From: Methylomonas methanica
GTDB lineage: Bacteria; Pseudomonadota; Gammaproteobacteria; Methylococcales; Methylomonadaceae
DNA: 41,399 nt
Reading direction: 5' to 3'
Assembly: GCA_001644045.1 (NCBI GenBank)
Contig: LUUF01000096.1
Location: 1-41,399 of the forward strand
Shown: positions 18,990-29,313 of the stretch, piece after piece
Position numbering within the stretch: position 1 is the stretch's first letter
Layout: each line of letters starts with the position of its first letter
Program-made: the position numbers and the translations under genes
Notes under the pieces: model-generated
Told to the model about the DNA's origin: nothing
Seen by the model: the letters and a program-made list of their open reading frames with translations, nothing else
Databases searched by the model: none

Positions 18990-20198
18990 TTAGAAAAATG
19001 TAATTTCGTCGTTGGCGGAAGTACTTTGGTGACTAACCGCCGCACTAGAAGCGTGATTCAATAATTCTTCCGGCATCGTGTAGCTGAGCTCCATTCTCGA
19101 TAATGTGGCGCCGACATCGAGACTATTCGCTTGGCGTTCGCCGCTATTACGCGTGGCATCGACCGCACTTTGCAGACTATTTAGGTTATGTTCGACATGT
19201 GACAACATTTGGCTGACCCGATCCTGAAACTGGAACGCCGTCAACACCGAGAAAATTTCATCGCGAATTTGCGCGCTGTTTCCGCGCAATTGGTCTGCAT
19301 CGTTTCTGAACATATCTAAGGCTACCCGCAAATCGTCCAATGCGGTGCGAATAGCCTGCTCGGCATCGCGTATCGCTTTGTCGTCCGAAGACCCGGATGC
19401 TTCCGACATTTTTAACGTGGAGGCCATCGCTTTATTAATATCCGCAATCGCGTGGCTGATTTTTTCCCCGGTGGAAGACGAAAATCCGGCGAGTTTACGT
19501 ACTTCGTCGGCTACAACCGCAAAGCCCCGGCCATTTTCACCTGCTCTGGCGGCTTCGATAGCAGCATTAAGCGCCAATAAATTAATCTGTTCAGCAACCT
19601 TGCGCACTTCCTGCGCCATGGTGTCCAACTGGCCGGTGTGCGCGGACAATTTACGCACCTCGTCGACCACCGCGTGTTCAACGTCTTGAATTTGACTCAA
19701 AACCTTTAAAACCGCAGTCAACGCATCCCGGGTTTCACTGAATAACACGTCAACGCTGCGGCCTTGACGGTTCTGCGCACCACCGGAAATCAGCCGTTCC
19801 AATTGACTGACCATCGCAGCAAAACGACTGGTCAGCACGGTGATTTCTTGTTCGGTGTGGGTTCTGGAAGTTTGCACTTGTCTGAGCAGAATAGGCACCA
19901 CTTGCAGAAACAGACGTTCCAACTCAATAGCATAGGCTTCAAGATCTTTCAGTTTTAAGTCTTCGTCGCCACGCCACGCCTTATTAACCTCATTCAGCAC
20001 GGCTTGTTGTTTGTTGTATAAGGTAGACCCGACCAAAACGCCAGCAAAGCCAAGCGCCGCTGTGGCTCCCATGCTGATCAGGCTGAAGCCGGTTTGCACA
20101 CAAGCCAACAAACCACCTATCACGCCCAAGCCAACTGTTAACACATAAAAACCAAGAGGGCCGGGGCTTTTGGCTACGGGATAAGGTTTACTGAGCAT
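18990..20198 (-). CDS. Short methyl-accepting chemotaxis protein without periplasmic sensor
   Basis: A 402-residue receptor with two adjacent membrane helices at about 15-60 and almost no periplasmic loop, so it cannot sense through an ordinary periplasmic domain. The signalling domain has the canonical tip [20 protein letters not shown] near residue 213 and [13 protein letters not shown]. After the coiled coil, the segment [20 protein letters not shown] recalls the FQD-containing helix of CheZ phosphatases. The end (DEITFF) is not a standard tether. First gene of the leftward operon, divergent from cheR. Its input may be the partner proteins of the operon or the membrane state; this is inference. 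Confidence 0.9.
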   Translation of the reverse strand: MLSKPYPVAKSPGPLGFYVLTVGLGVIGGLLACVQTGFSLISMGATAALGFAGVLVGSTLYNKQQAVLNEVNKAWRGDEDLKLKDLEAYAIELERLFLQVVPILLRQVQTSRTHTEQEITVLTSRFAAMVSQLERLISGGAQNRQGRSVDVLFSETRDALTAVLKVLSQIQDVEHAVVDEVRKLSAHTGQLDTMAQEVRKVAEQINLLALNAAIEAARAGENGRGFAVVADEVRKLAGFSSSTGEKISHAIADINKAMASTLKMSEASGSSDDKAIRDAEQAIRTALDDLRVALDMFRNDADQLRGNSAQIRDEIFSVLTAFQFQDRVSQMLSHVEHNLNSLQSAVDATRNSGERQANSLDVGATLSRMELSYTMPEELLNHASSAAVSHQSTSANDEITFF

Positions 20199-20364
20199 AA
20201 AAATTCCATTTGGGTTTTGGGTACATCAAGGATAGTAGAGAGTTTTACACTTGCATTCAACCCAGTACCATCTTCGGTTTTTCGTTATTGTTAAGTTCAC
20301 AGCAAATCATGTAATTATTTCCTGACATAATTAAATAATGTCCTGACTAACGGAGGAGTACTTT

Positions 20365-21171
20365 ATTAGCATCGCCCCGATAACCCCCGAAGAGTTCGAA
20401 CGCTTCAGATGTCTGATTTACGACCATGCCGGCATCGCGCTTACGCCGGAGAAAAAAGTCATGGTAGCCAGCCGGCTAGCCAAACGTCTGGACTATTACC
20501 AACTGCAGAGTTACGGCGAATACTATCAGCTGGCTATCAGCCCCGATTATCCGCATGAGTTTCAAACATTGGTCAACATTTTGACGACCAATGAAACCTA
20601 TTTTTTTCGGGAACCCAAACATTTCGAATTCTTCCAGCAGCAGATTCTTAAACCTTGGCGCGGCGAACAATTTCGGGTTTGGAGTGCGGCCAGTTCGACG
20701 GGAGAAGAAGCCTATACCTTAGCAATGGTATTGGCAGAAAACCTGGGCATGCGCAATTGGGAGATTTTCGGCTCCGATCTTAGTACCCGCGTCTTGGAGG
20801 TTGCCCGCCATGGCGTGTATCCGCTGGACAGGCTGGATCAGATGGATAAACGCCTACTGGAAAAATATTGTTTGAAGGGCGTCCGCAGCCAGGAAGGTTT
20901 TTTTCGGGTGGAGAGCAAACTGCGCAGCCGAGTGAAGTTCGATCAGGTCAATCTGATGAGCATACTGCCGCCATCACTAGGTAAGTTCGAAGTAATTTTT
21001 CTGCGTAACGTTCTAATATATTTCGATCAGGACACCAAAAAACAGGTAGTCGAACGCCTGATCACCGCATTGAAGCCCGGCGGGCACTTCATCATCAGCC
21101 ATTCGGAAAGTCTGCATCGGGTCACGGACCAGTTACAAATGATCAAACCTTCGATATATCGAAAACCATGA
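20365..21171 (+). CDS. cheR: Chemotaxis protein methyltransferase CheR, probable ATT start
   Basis: Uses S-adenosylmethionine to methylate receptor glutamates. The methyltransferase domain is clear: TNETYFFREPKHFEFF, VWSAASSTGEEAYTLAM (SAM loop) and IFLRNVLIYFD. The first ATG (20461) would cut into the N-terminal CheR domain. Upstream, the same frame encodes SIAPITPEEFERFRCLIYDHAG, a normal CheR beginning. No ATG, GTG or TTG lies between the in-frame TGA at 20344 and that ATG, but ATT at 20365 is placed six bases after a perfect GGAGGAG (20352-20358). That gives 268 residues, the usual length. The end overlaps cheD by four bases (ATGA). Confidence 0.92.
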   Translation: MSIAPITPEEFERFRCLIYDHAGIALTPEKKVMVASRLAKRLDYYQLQSYGEYYQLAISPDYPHEFQTLVNILTTNETYFFREPKHFEFFQQQILKPWRGEQFRVWSAASSTGEEAYTLAMVLAENLGMRNWEIFGSDLSTRVLEVARHGVYPLDRLDQMDKRLLEKYCLKGVRSQEGFFRVESKLRSRVKFDQVNLMSILPPSLGKFEVIFLRNVLIYFDQDTKKQVVERLITALKPGGHFIISHSESLHRVTDQLQMIKPSIYRKP

Positions 21172-21764
21172 AACGCCTGTCATTCAGAGATACCCAACGC
21201 ATCGTTATCGACCCTGGCGAATTCTATGCATCCCGCCAGCCGGAAGTAATCTCGACGCTGCTGGGTTCTTGCGTGGCTGCCTGCCTATACGATCCGATCA
21301 ATCGAGTTTTCGGCATGAATCATTTTCTGCTGGCGTATCGTTCTCACTCACAAAATATGCCCATCATCGAATCCGACGAGGGCCGTTACGGTATTTATGC
21401 GATGGAATTGCTGATCAACGACATGATGAGACTCGGTGCCAACCGGCTCAATCTGCAAGCCAAATGCTTCGGCGGCGGCAACGTTTTAAAGCTGCGAGAA
21501 GACAAAAATCGCAAGCAAACCGTGGGCGATGTGAATGTTTTATTCATTAAAGAGTTTTTAAAAAAAGAAAACATTCCTATGCTTAGTGCCTGTCTTGGCG
21601 GCAATATCGGCAGAAACGTGCATTTCGTCGGCAGCGATTATTCGGTCTTTATCAAAAAAATCGACCACAATCAGCAACAGTCTCTCGAAAACGAAGAGCG
21701 CCGCTATTGGAAGAAAAACATCGACGAACACGAAAAATCCAGAAGCAGCGCCGAATTCTGGTAA
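21168..21764 (+). CDS. cheD: Chemoreceptor glutamine deamidase CheD
   Basis: Deamidates receptor glutamines to methyl-accepting glutamates and can bind CheC. 198 residues. The catalytic Cys is in [13 protein letters not shown] near residue 37, the His in [10 protein letters not shown] near 53, and the third conserved element is KCFGGGNVL near 103. The C-terminal 30 residues are charged and probably disordered ([16 protein letters not shown]). It overlaps cheR by four bases and is followed 38 bp later by cheB. No CheC is seen in the window, so its usual regulator is missing or elsewhere. Confidence 0.95.
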   Translation: MKRLSFRDTQRIVIDPGEFYASRQPEVISTLLGSCVAACLYDPINRVFGMNHFLLAYRSHSQNMPIIESDEGRYGIYAMELLINDMMRLGANRLNLQAKCFGGGNVLKLREDKNRKQTVGDVNVLFIKEFLKKENIPMLSACLGGNIGRNVHFVGSDYSVFIKKIDHNQQQSLENEERRYWKKNIDEHEKSRSSAEFW

Positions 21765-21802
21765 ACGATTTAAGACAATTAACTGGCAAACCCAAGGACA
21801 CT

Positions 21803-22897
21803 ATGACAGACACAAAAGTATTTATTGTCGACGACTCTGCGGTGGTCCGGCAGGTTTTGACCGGCTTGCTCGATAGTCTTCCGGGCATCAAAGTAATTGG
21901 TGCCGCGCCGGATCCGATCTTTGCGTTGACCCGCATGGAAAAAGACTGGCCGGATGTAATCATATTGGACATCGAAATGCCCCGCATGGACGGCATCACT
22001 TTCCTGAAAAAGCTGATGCATGAACATCCCACGCCGGTAGTGATCTGCTCTACCCTAACCGCCAAGGGCGCGGAAGTAACGATGCAGGCCATGAGCGCCG
22101 GTGCCGTTGACATCATCACCAAACCCACCGTTAACCTGAAGGGCTTTCTGCAAGACTCAAAAACCCTGCTTGCCGATGCGATCAAAGGTGCATCGCATGC
22201 CAGACTGAAAAAATCGGCGGCCCCGACGGGCAAACCCGTGGACGGCAGTCCGAAATTAACTGCCGACGCGGTACTCTCTCACACCAGCTTAATCACGATG
22301 ACGGAAACCACCGACCGGGTGGTAGCAATCGGCACGTCGACCGGCGGCACCCAGGCCTTGGAGTACGTATTGACTCGGCTACCCCGCACCACACCGGGTA
22401 TCGTCATTGTCCAACACATGCCCGAAGCGTTCACAGCAGCATTCGCCAAACGGCTGGACAGCCTTTGCCAGATCAACGTCAAGGAAGCCGAACAAAACGA
22501 CCGGGTCATTCCCGGCCTAGCCTTGATAGCGCCCGGCGGCAAACACATGCTGTTGCGCCGTAGCGGCGCGCAATACCGGGTGGAAATCAAGGATGGCCCA
22601 TTGGTTAGCCGCCACCGGCCGTCCGTGGATGTGTTGTTCCGCTCCGCCGCTCAAGCTGCCGGTAAAAACGTATTGGGAGTGATTATGACCGGCATGGGCG
22701 ACGACGGCGCGCACGGCATGAAAGAATTGCACGATACCGGCGCCCTCTGTGTAGCTCAAGACGAGGCCAGTTGCGTGGTGTACGGCATGCCCAAGGAAGC
22801 AGTGAAGCTAGGTGGCACTGATGGCGAACTGCCTTTATCGGCTATCCCTAATTTGATCATTCAGTCGCCCAACCGGGCTAAATTCTTGAAAGGTTAA
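21803..22897 (+). CDS. cheB: Protein-glutamate methylesterase CheB
   Basis: Removes methyl groups from receptors when phosphorylated by CheA, and can deamidate glutamines. I start at ATG 21803 ([17 protein letters not shown]) with AAGGA five bases upstream, giving 364 residues; the longer frame from 21707 overlaps cheD. Receiver domain: Asp pair in IVDDSA and phosphoacceptor in [14 protein letters not shown] roughly 50-residue linker follows. The esterase domain has the catalytic triad Ser in [11 protein letters not shown], His in VQHMPEAF and Asp in [10 protein letters not shown]. Last gene of the cheRDB unit; convergent with gluP after 13 bp. Confidence 0.96.
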   Translation: MTDTKVFIVDDSAVVRQVLTGLLDSLPGIKVIGAAPDPIFALTRMEKDWPDVIILDIEMPRMDGITFLKKLMHEHPTPVVICSTLTAKGAEVTMQAMSAGAVDIITKPTVNLKGFLQDSKTLLADAIKGASHARLKKSAAPTGKPVDGSPKLTADAVLSHTSLITMTETTDRVVAIGTSTGGTQALEYVLTRLPRTTPGIVIVQHMPEAFTAAFAKRLDSLCQINVKEAEQNDRVIPGLALIAPGGKHMLLRRSGAQYRVEIKDGPLVSRHRPSVDVLFRSAAQAAGKNVLGVIMTGMGDDGAHGMKELHDTGALCVAQDEASCVVYGMPKEAVKLGGTDGELPLSAIPNLIIQSPNRAKFLKG

Positions 22898-22910
22898 AGG
22901 CCGGTTTTAT

Positions 22911-24170
22911 CTACAACTGGCGACAGCGATAGCCGTAATAGGCGATATATAAGTAGCAAAGCAAAGGGATAAAAAAAGCGTGCTGAATGCCGATACGGTC
23001 GGCAAATGCCCCTTGCAGCAACGGTAAAATAGCGCCGCCGACGATAGCGGCGCAGAGAATGCCGGAGCCTTGGCCGGTATGCCTACCCAAACCGGTCAAA
23101 GCCAGCGAAAAGATGGTGGGAAACATGATGGAATTGCACAAGCCCACCGCCAGGATAGTAAGCATAGCCAGTGTGCCGCTGCCCAACATCGTCGCCAACA
23201 CCAAACCAGCCGCCGCCAAAGCGTTAAACGCCAGTACCTTACCGGGATGGACTTTCTGCATCACCGCCGAACCGATAAATCGGCCGACCATCGCCCCACC
23301 CCAATAAAACGACACATACTTGCCGGCATCTTGCTCAGCCAATCCGGCGATATCGGGCTCGCCGAGAAAGTTAACGAGGAAGCTGCCAATCGACACTTCG
23401 CCGCCCACATAAACAAAAATCGCCACGGCGCCCAATACCAGATGCGAATATTGCCAAGCGCTACTACCGTCATCTACGTGCGTTGTATTCGTTTCGGCTT
23501 GCTGGTTAATCTTCGGCAACTTCAGCATCGCAAAGATCGCGGCCTTTAAAAACAATACCGCCGCGAGAAATAAATACGGATTCTGCACCGCAGCCGCTTC
23601 CGCGGCCTGATACGCAGACAATTGCTCGGCGTCCAGCAGCTTTATTTCCTCGGCGCTTTTAACCGCATTCGACAGGATAAACAACGCGCCGAAATACGGC
23701 GCCAGCGTGGTTCCCAGGGAATTGAAAGCCTGGGTCAAGGTCAAGCGGCTGGATGCGGTGTGCGGATCGCCCAGCACCGTCACGTAAGGATTAGCCGAAA
23801 CCTGCAACAAGGTAATCCCGGAAGCCAGCACAAAAAACGCCCCCAAAAATAAGGGGTAGGAATGCAGTCCCGCCGCAGGATAGAACAGTAGACAGCCGCA
23901 ACCAGCAATCGCCAAGCCGACGATGATGCCGCCCTTGTAATCGATTTTTTCCACCAGATAACCGCTGGGCACCGACATCAGAAAATAAGCGGTAAAGAAA
24001 CAAAACTGGATCAACATCGCTTGGGTATAGCTAAGGGTAAACACCGCCTTCAAATGTGGAATCAGGATGTCGTTAAGACAAGTGATAAAGCCCCAAATGA
24101 AAAACAGCGAGGTCAGAATGCTTAACGAACCCGCGTAAGATGGTTTACCCTGGATTTGTTGATCCGGCAT
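22911..24170 (-). CDS. gluP: Sugar MFS transporter (FucP/GluP type)
   Basis: A 419-residue 12-helix major facilitator of the fucose/glucose-galactose:proton symporter family, in the inner membrane. Family marks: [19 protein letters not shown] in helix 1, [13 protein letters not shown], the segment [16 protein letters not shown], and [20 protein letters not shown]. It follows bglX by 20 bp in the same direction, so the pair probably forms an operon in which glucose released outside the inner membrane is imported. The symbol is by family; fucose cannot be excluded from sequence. Confidence 0.88.
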   Translation of the reverse strand: MPDQQIQGKPSYAGSLSILTSLFFIWGFITCLNDILIPHLKAVFTLSYTQAMLIQFCFFTAYFLMSVPSGYLVEKIDYKGGIIVGLAIAGCGCLLFYPAAGLHSYPLFLGAFFVLASGITLLQVSANPYVTVLGDPHTASSRLTLTQAFNSLGTTLAPYFGALFILSNAVKSAEEIKLLDAEQLSAYQAAEAAAVQNPYLFLAAVLFLKAAIFAMLKLPKINQQAETNTTHVDDGSSAWQYSHLVLGAVAIFVYVGGEVSIGSFLVNFLGEPDIAGLAEQDAGKYVSFYWGGAMVGRFIGSAVMQKVHPGKVLAFNALAAAGLVLATMLGSGTLAMLTILAVGLCNSIMFPTIFSLALTGLGRHTGQGSGILCAAIVGGAILPLLQGAFADRIGIQHAFFIPLLCYLYIAYYGYRCRQL

Positions 24171-24191
24171 GAGTTAATCCCGTATATTGAT

Positions 24192-26474
24192 TTAGGGTTT
24201 GGCGACCTGGAAACGAGCGGTTTCACTACCGACCATCACCTCAAATTCACCCGGCTCGACGATGCGTTTCATATCCACACCGATAAACGACATATCCTGC
24301 GGCGTTAAGCTAAATTGCAAGGTCTGCTCCGCGCCGGGTTTTAACTCGACTTTTTTAAAGGCCTTCAGCTGTTTCACCGGCCGCGAAACCGACGCAGCGA
24401 CATCGTGTAGATACACCATCACGGTTTCCTTACCGGTAAGCGCGCCGGTATTTTTCACCTTAAACGTCAGATCGATATTCTCGCCCATGGCAATGTTGTC
24501 TTTGCTCAGACGCAGACCGCTGGTTTGGAAGCTCGTGTAACTCAAACCGTGTCCGAAGGGAAACAACGGCCGATACTGATTGCTCTCGAACGCCTCTATC
24601 GGCTTGTGATCGTACATCACCACATCGTTGCTATCGCGCGGATAAGAGATCGGCAATTTACCGCTGGGATTGGTGTCGCCGAACAAAATATCGGCCAGCG
24701 CCGCCCCGCCTTCCATGCCCGGCAAAAAGCCCAACACCACCGCCTGCGCCTTATTGGCCACTTCGGTAATGATGCGCGGCCGACCGCCGAACGTAACTAA
24801 AATCACCGGCTTGCCGATTTCGAATATGGCTCTGGCCAATTGCAACTGCACCGGGTCCAGGTGCAGGGATTCGATATTGCCCTCGGTTTCGGTATAGGTT
24901 TTTTCGCCCAACGCCAAGATCACCACATCGTGCTGCCGCGCCTGGGTTACCGCCTGCTCGATATTGATTTCGTCGCTGAAATTTTTACCGCCCACGTACG
25001 TCACTTTGCCCGTGGTTTTCTGCTGAATGGCTTGTAACAAAGTTGGCTTGTCTTTTGGATACAAATGTTCGGCGGCACCCTGCCAGGTGATGGTCCAGCC
25101 GCCGTTCATCACGCTCAGCAAATTCGCGGTCGGCCCGGTGACCAGAATGCTGGTCTGTTTGCTCAAAGGCAGAATGTTATGGTTGTTTTTCGCCAAAATG
25201 ATCGCTTCCCGCGCGGCTTGCCGATTCGCCGCCACCGCGTCGTCTGTAACAAAATTGCCTTTTACATCTAACGCCGGCTCGTGTCTATCGAACAAACCGC
25301 TTTGATATTTGACGCGCAAAATGCGCGATACCGCTTCATCGATGCGGGTCATCGGCACTTCGCCGGTTTTGGCCAAATCCAGTAGCAAGTCGTAAAACGA
25401 GTAATCGAACGGCACCATGCTCATATCTATGCCGGCCATTACCGCCATCTTCACCGCTTCGCGCGGCGAGGCCGCCAGTTTGTCGCGGGTGTATAAACGG
25501 CTGATGTCGGCCCAATCGGACACGGTGAAACCTTTAAAACCCATCTCGCCGCGCAAAATGGTGTTCAGGTAATGATGATTGATATGGCCGGGAATGCCGT
25601 CCACCTCGGCGGAATTGACCATCACCGTCGGCGTTCCGGCTTTCACGCCGGCCTCGAAACCCGGCAGAAAATATTCGCGCAAGGCCCGTTCGCCTATCCA
25701 GGCCGGGGTACGGTCCTTGCCGTTTAGGGGATAGCTATAGCCGACATAATGTTTCAAGCAAGTCGGCGCTTTGTCCGCTGCCGCAAAGTCGTCGCCGTGA
25801 TGACCATGGATATAGGCGCTGCCCATCGTCACCGCCAGGTGCACGTCCTCGCCGTAAGTTTCCCACAAGCGCGGCCATAGCGGTTGTCGGCCGATGTCCA
25901 TCACCGGCATGAAATTCCAGTCCAAACCGGACGCCTTCACTTCGCGGGCGGTAATTTCGCCTTCCTTGAAAGCCAAGTCGGGATTAAACGTCGCGGCCAT
26001 GCTGATGGCTTGCGGAAACAGCACCGCGTTTTCAGTATAGGTTGCGCCATGAATCGCATCGATACCGTAGAGCACCGGAATTTTCAGCCGGCTTTTCGCG
26101 GCCACCTCGCGTATCGCCTGGGTCATCCGCCGCCATTTTTCGATGGGCTGGGTTTGGTTGTTCGGTGTGGTGGGCGTGTTCAATATCGAACCGATATGCC
26201 GGTTCAATACGGCATCTTCCAACTTGGCCTGATCGATCGGATTTTCGGCCAGCTCGCCGTTGATTACCGAAATCACGCTAAAGTCGATCTGTGTCATCTG
26301 TCCGACTTTTTCTTCCAGGCTCATTTGCGCCAGCAAGGCCTGGACCTGCGCTTCAACATTATCGTTTGTTTCTTGTGCACTCACGCCGGACTCCAACGCC
26401 ACGAATAGGGAAAGAATTAAAAAAGCTGGTTTTGTTTTCAAGAGATTTGCTTGGTTTGAATGATGCCCGCTCAA
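24192..26474 (-). CDS. bglX: Periplasmic beta-glucosidase, glycoside hydrolase family 3 (BglX-like)
   Basis: Retaining glycosidase that cleaves glucose from beta-linked oligosaccharides. The open frame starts with TTG 26474. A second TTG at 26441 gives a cleaner signal peptide (MKTKPAFLILSLFVALESGVSA), and neither has a good ribosome binding site, so the start is uncertain. GH3 N-domain: VLYGIDAIHGATY, LKHYVGYSYPLNGKDR, and the nucleophile Asp in GFTVSDWADI near residue 319. GH3 C-domain: LGEKTYTETEGN and FLPGMEGGAALADILFGDTNPSGKLPISYPR. A C-terminal fibronectin-III-like domain completes the BglX layout (about 760 residues). First gene of an operon with gluP. Confidence 0.94.
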   Translation of the reverse strand: MSGHHSNQANLLKTKPAFLILSLFVALESGVSAQETNDNVEAQVQALLAQMSLEEKVGQMTQIDFSVISVINGELAENPIDQAKLEDAVLNRHIGSILNTPTTPNNQTQPIEKWRRMTQAIREVAAKSRLKIPVLYGIDAIHGATYTENAVLFPQAISMAATFNPDLAFKEGEITAREVKASGLDWNFMPVMDIGRQPLWPRLWETYGEDVHLAVTMGSAYIHGHHGDDFAAADKAPTCLKHYVGYSYPLNGKDRTPAWIGERALREYFLPGFEAGVKAGTPTVMVNSAEVDGIPGHINHHYLNTILRGEMGFKGFTVSDWADISRLYTRDKLAASPREAVKMAVMAGIDMSMVPFDYSFYDLLLDLAKTGEVPMTRIDEAVSRILRVKYQSGLFDRHEPALDVKGNFVTDDAVAANRQAAREAIILAKNNHNILPLSKQTSILVTGPTANLLSVMNGGWTITWQGAAEHLYPKDKPTLLQAIQQKTTGKVTYVGGKNFSDEINIEQAVTQARQHDVVILALGEKTYTETEGNIESLHLDPVQLQLARAIFEIGKPVILVTFGGRPRIITEVANKAQAVVLGFLPGMEGGAALADILFGDTNPSGKLPISYPRDSNDVVMYDHKPIEAFESNQYRPLFPFGHGLSYTSFQTSGLRLSKDNIAMGENIDLTFKVKNTGALTGKETVMVYLHDVAASVSRPVKQLKAFKKVELKPGAEQTLQFSLTPQDMSFIGVDMKRIVEPGEFEVMVGSETARFQVAKP

Positions 26475-26679
26475 TCGATTTGTATGCCTGCCGTCCGCAC
26501 GGCAAAAGTCTGCTCAAAGATAGCAAGGCGCTCACAATTATTGGTAAAAAGAAAGCTATGGTTATGAATTTCGTCACGCTATAGACGCGCGTTAACGAAG
26601 CAGCCGGGATAGTGTATCCAGACCTGACGGCGATGTCCCCTATTTTATGAGCAATCGCGCCACAGACAATGTATCGAAA

Positions 26680-27357
26680 TTAAGCCTGGCTTGGTGTTTT
26701 ACTGGACAGGTGAAACACCTTGTACAGCCCGGCTTCACCAGCCGCAAATGCTTGCGAATCGGCCTCGTCTATGCGTTGCACATGACTCAGCTCAATCACA
26801 AAATCCTTGCCGTATAACGCGATGACTTCGTCGGAAACATCGTCAGTCTCATCGCTAACCGGTTCCAGTTCAAGATCCTCCGCAGTCAACAGCAAAATAG
26901 TCGCCGTATCCGGCACGATTCGCCGTAACTGCGACACATATTGTCCACGAATATCTTCGGGCAATGCGGTTAAGGCCGCGCGGTCGTAAACGGTATCGAT
27001 TTGCCCCAATTCGGCGGCGGTCAACGCAAAATAATCGCCACACAAAATGCTTAATCTGCCGCTACGCCACAGCGTAAATTTACCCAAACGCCGCCGCACC
27101 GGCCGCAGGCGGTTTTCTTTAAAAAATGCCTTTACCGCTACTTCGCTTAATTCGACACCGATAACCTGATGCCCTTGCTCTGCCAGCCAAAGCATATCCA
27201 GACTCTTGCCACACAGCGGCACGAAGACCCGGCTGCCATGGGCCATGTTCAGGCTCGGCCAGAATTGCGCCAACAAACTATTGACGGCAATCTGGTGAAA
27301 ATCGGTACGCCGGTCGCGCCAAAACTGCAACCACAACGCGTTATCGCGCCCGGTCAT
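26680..27357 (-). CDS. tpm: Thiopurine S-methyltransferase family protein
   Basis: A SAM-dependent methyltransferase of the bacterial TPMT family, 225 residues, which methylates thiols and can volatilise selenium or tellurium compounds. Marks: DALWLQFWRDRRTDFHQ at the N-terminus, the SAM loop VFVPLCGKSLDMLWLAEQGH near residue 45, GVELSEVAVKAFF, and YDRAALTALPEDIR. Its start overlaps the end of the upstream methyltransferase gene by four bases, so the two are translated together. The natural substrate is not shown by the sequence. Confidence 0.93.
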   Translation of the reverse strand: MTGRDNALWLQFWRDRRTDFHQIAVNSLLAQFWPSLNMAHGSRVFVPLCGKSLDMLWLAEQGHQVIGVELSEVAVKAFFKENRLRPVRRRLGKFTLWRSGRLSILCGDYFALTAAELGQIDTVYDRAALTALPEDIRGQYVSQLRRIVPDTATILLLTAEDLELEPVSDETDDVSDEVIALYGKDFVIELSHVQRIDEADSQAFAAGEAGLYKVFHLSSKTPSQA

Positions 27358-28025
27358 GCCGCTTCCCCAACTACCGCTTGGCTAAAGGTCAGAAATCGGC
27401 CTTTGTAGCGCTCGCCGTTTTCAGTCAAACGTTCGGCAATCCGGCTGGTACAGCCATAGCCCAAATCGGTCATTTCCCGGCAAAACCCCACGCGATTGCC
27501 GCGATCCGGATCGACAATAATGATTTGTGCATTCGGCGCGGCATGCCGGTCGATGAATTTAGCCAACTGCTCGGGCTGCTGGCGTTCGTAAAGCACATCG
27601 CTGCCGATAATCAGATCGAACTGGCCCAGGCCCGGATTGCGAGTGGACCAATTGCCGGTTTTATATTGCAAGGGCCCTAGTTTATTTAGCAGCAGGTTTT
27701 CGTTAAGAAACGCCTCGCTCAAAGGATGCCAGTCGCTGACGGTAATATCGCCGGCCCGCCGGTGAATCACCAGACTGGCCAAGCCCAAACCAGCGCCAAT
27801 TTCCAGAATGCGCTTCCCCACCAAATCGAAACTATGCATGGCCAAGGCCAGCACGCGCGCGGACGGCCAGACCTTCCCGAACAGCGACCAACTGGCGGAC
27901 GAAATCCCGGCCAATTCGGCCTCGCCGAGCGGATCGGCATATTGCTGCAAATCGGCTAAAGAGCGAATTACATAATCGATACCGGCGACGGTGACGGTCT
28001 CGAATTTGACACGATAATCTGGCAT
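27354..28025 (-). CDS. Class I SAM methyltransferase (protein-lysine methyltransferase-like)
   Basis: A 223-residue Rossmann methyltransferase of the type annotated as Methyltransf_16 / lysine methyltransferase. Motif I is RILEIGAGLGLASLVIHRRAG near residue 75, followed by VSDWHPLSEAFLNENLLLN, and the post-I acidic segment FDLIIGSDVLYE (a D-x-x-Y-like active-site motif). SSASWSLFGKVWPSARVLA before motif I is usual in this family. No obvious Shine-Dalgarno precedes ATG 28025. Coupled to tpm by a four-base overlap. Target protein or small molecule unknown. Confidence 0.82.
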   Translation of the reverse strand: MPDYRVKFETVTVAGIDYVIRSLADLQQYADPLGEAELAGISSASWSLFGKVWPSARVLALAMHSFDLVGKRILEIGAGLGLASLVIHRRAGDITVSDWHPLSEAFLNENLLLNKLGPLQYKTGNWSTRNPGLGQFDLIIGSDVLYERQQPEQLAKFIDRHAAPNAQIIIVDPDRGNRVGFCREMTDLGYGCTSRIAERLTENGERYKGRFLTFSQAVVGEAA

Positions 28026-28297
28026 TGGGGCTTACAGCGACAAGGTTGTGCATCAGGAAAAGGTTCTGATCGAAGGCACAACGCTTACTGAAAAGAGGCA
28101 TGCAGGCCGAAAAGGCACTCGCGGAGTTGCCCAAAAGCGGGCGACTGTTTATGCAGGTTAACACATCGGCTGAGCTAACACGGCGGTAGTTGGACTAATT
28201 GGAGGGTGACTGATTCAAATTTAAACAATTGCGTTACGCTAATCAGTTGTGCTCCCATGCGACAACGCCTCCGTAAAACGGAGTATCGCGCAACCTG

Positions 28298-29200
28298 CTA
28301 TGCGGGAAACAACTTATCCCGCGCATTCTCCAAAATCGCGGTCACGGCCGGATGCTTGAGTTTGCGGCGCATGGTGATGGCATAAAAACGCTCGTGTACC
28401 GAGTCGATGCGGCCGATGGCTTCCACGCCGTATTGGCTTTGGATTTCGGCTTCGACATTGCTCGGCGCGACAAACAAACCCACGCCGCCGCTACCAAAGG
28501 TTTTGATCAACGCGCTGTCTTCAATCTCGGCTTGGATAGCCGGGCTGATGCTTTGCGCATCGAACCATTGATCCAACGAGCGCCGCAACGATGTGTTGGC
28601 GGTAGGCAGCAAGAATGGCGCACCGCTCAAGGAGCGCGGGAAATTTTGCCGGTAAGTCGCCGCCAACCCCGGCGCGCCGAACACGGTAACTCCGCATTCG
28701 CCCAACAGATGAGTAAACGCCTTGGCGCCGCTGGTCGGAGTGAGCGGAGCATCGGACAATACTAAATCCATGCCTTGCACGGCCATGTCGCTCAATAGCC
28801 GCTCGGTTTTATCCTCGTAGCAAAGAATCTGCACCGGTTCCGGCAAACGGAATGCCGGCTCTATCAAGCGGTAAACCACCATTTTCGGTAACGCATCCGC
28901 GACGCCCACCACCAAACGCAAGGCCCGCCCGGTCGGTCGGCCTTTTAAGGTGTTGCTTAACTCTCTGCCCAGTGAAAAAATCTCTTCCGCATAATGAAAC
29001 ACCACCCGGCCGGTGTCGGTTAACGCTAGTTTACGGCCTTGTTTATAAAACAGTTTTTCGCCGATTTGCTGTTCCAGTACCGCTAATTGGCCGCTGATGG
29101 TCGGCTGCGCCAAATGCAGTTTCTCACAAGCACGGGTGATACTTTCCTCGCGGGCGACATTCCAGAAATAGAACAAATGTTGATAGTTGATACGTTCCAC
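28298..29200 (-). CDS. LysR-family transcriptional regulator, NhaR-like
   Basis: 300 residues with a GTG start at 29200. N-terminal winged HTH: NYQHLFYFWNVAREESITRACEKLHLAQPTISGQLAVLEQQIGEKLF, closest in feel to NhaR, the sodium-responsive activator of the nhaA antiporter gene. Effector domain from about 90 (LVVGVADALPKMVVYRLIEPAF). It is divergent from ppc with a 113 bp gap that could hold operators for both, so it may regulate itself and ppc; no nhaA is in the window. That regulatory link is inference from position. Confidence 0.88.
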   Translation of the reverse strand: MERINYQHLFYFWNVAREESITRACEKLHLAQPTISGQLAVLEQQIGEKLFYKQGRKLALTDTGRVVFHYAEEIFSLGRELSNTLKGRPTGRALRLVVGVADALPKMVVYRLIEPAFRLPEPVQILCYEDKTERLLSDMAVQGMDLVLSDAPLTPTSGAKAFTHLLGECGVTVFGAPGLAATYRQNFPRSLSGAPFLLPTANTSLRRSLDQWFDAQSISPAIQAEIEDSALIKTFGSGGVGLFVAPSNVEAEIQSQYGVEAIGRIDSVHERFYAITMRRKLKHPAVTAILENARDKLFPA

Positions 29201-29313
29201 TAGTGCTCAATACATAGGAATTTACGATGCTTTAATTCTAAACATTCTATTTAACAATATCAAAATGCTGCGTTAGGCTATCAAGCAACCGACAATCACC
29301 TTGAGAACTGAAT

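Noticed and set aside
20324-20342. GACAT/ATGTC inverted repeat upstream of cheR as an operator
   Set aside because: Only five-base arms in an AT-rich interval; expected often by chance and no known regulator matches.
28026-28297. Hidden gene or RNA in the 272 bp between the methyltransferase and the LysR gene
   Set aside because: Only a short CTCCGT/ACGGAG hairpin near 28270 without a T tract; no ORF or known RNA structure was found.
29201-29313. LysR operator between the regulator and ppc
   Set aside because: Several loose T-N11-A matches occur in this AT-rich gap, but none is a clear palindrome, so no site is claimed.
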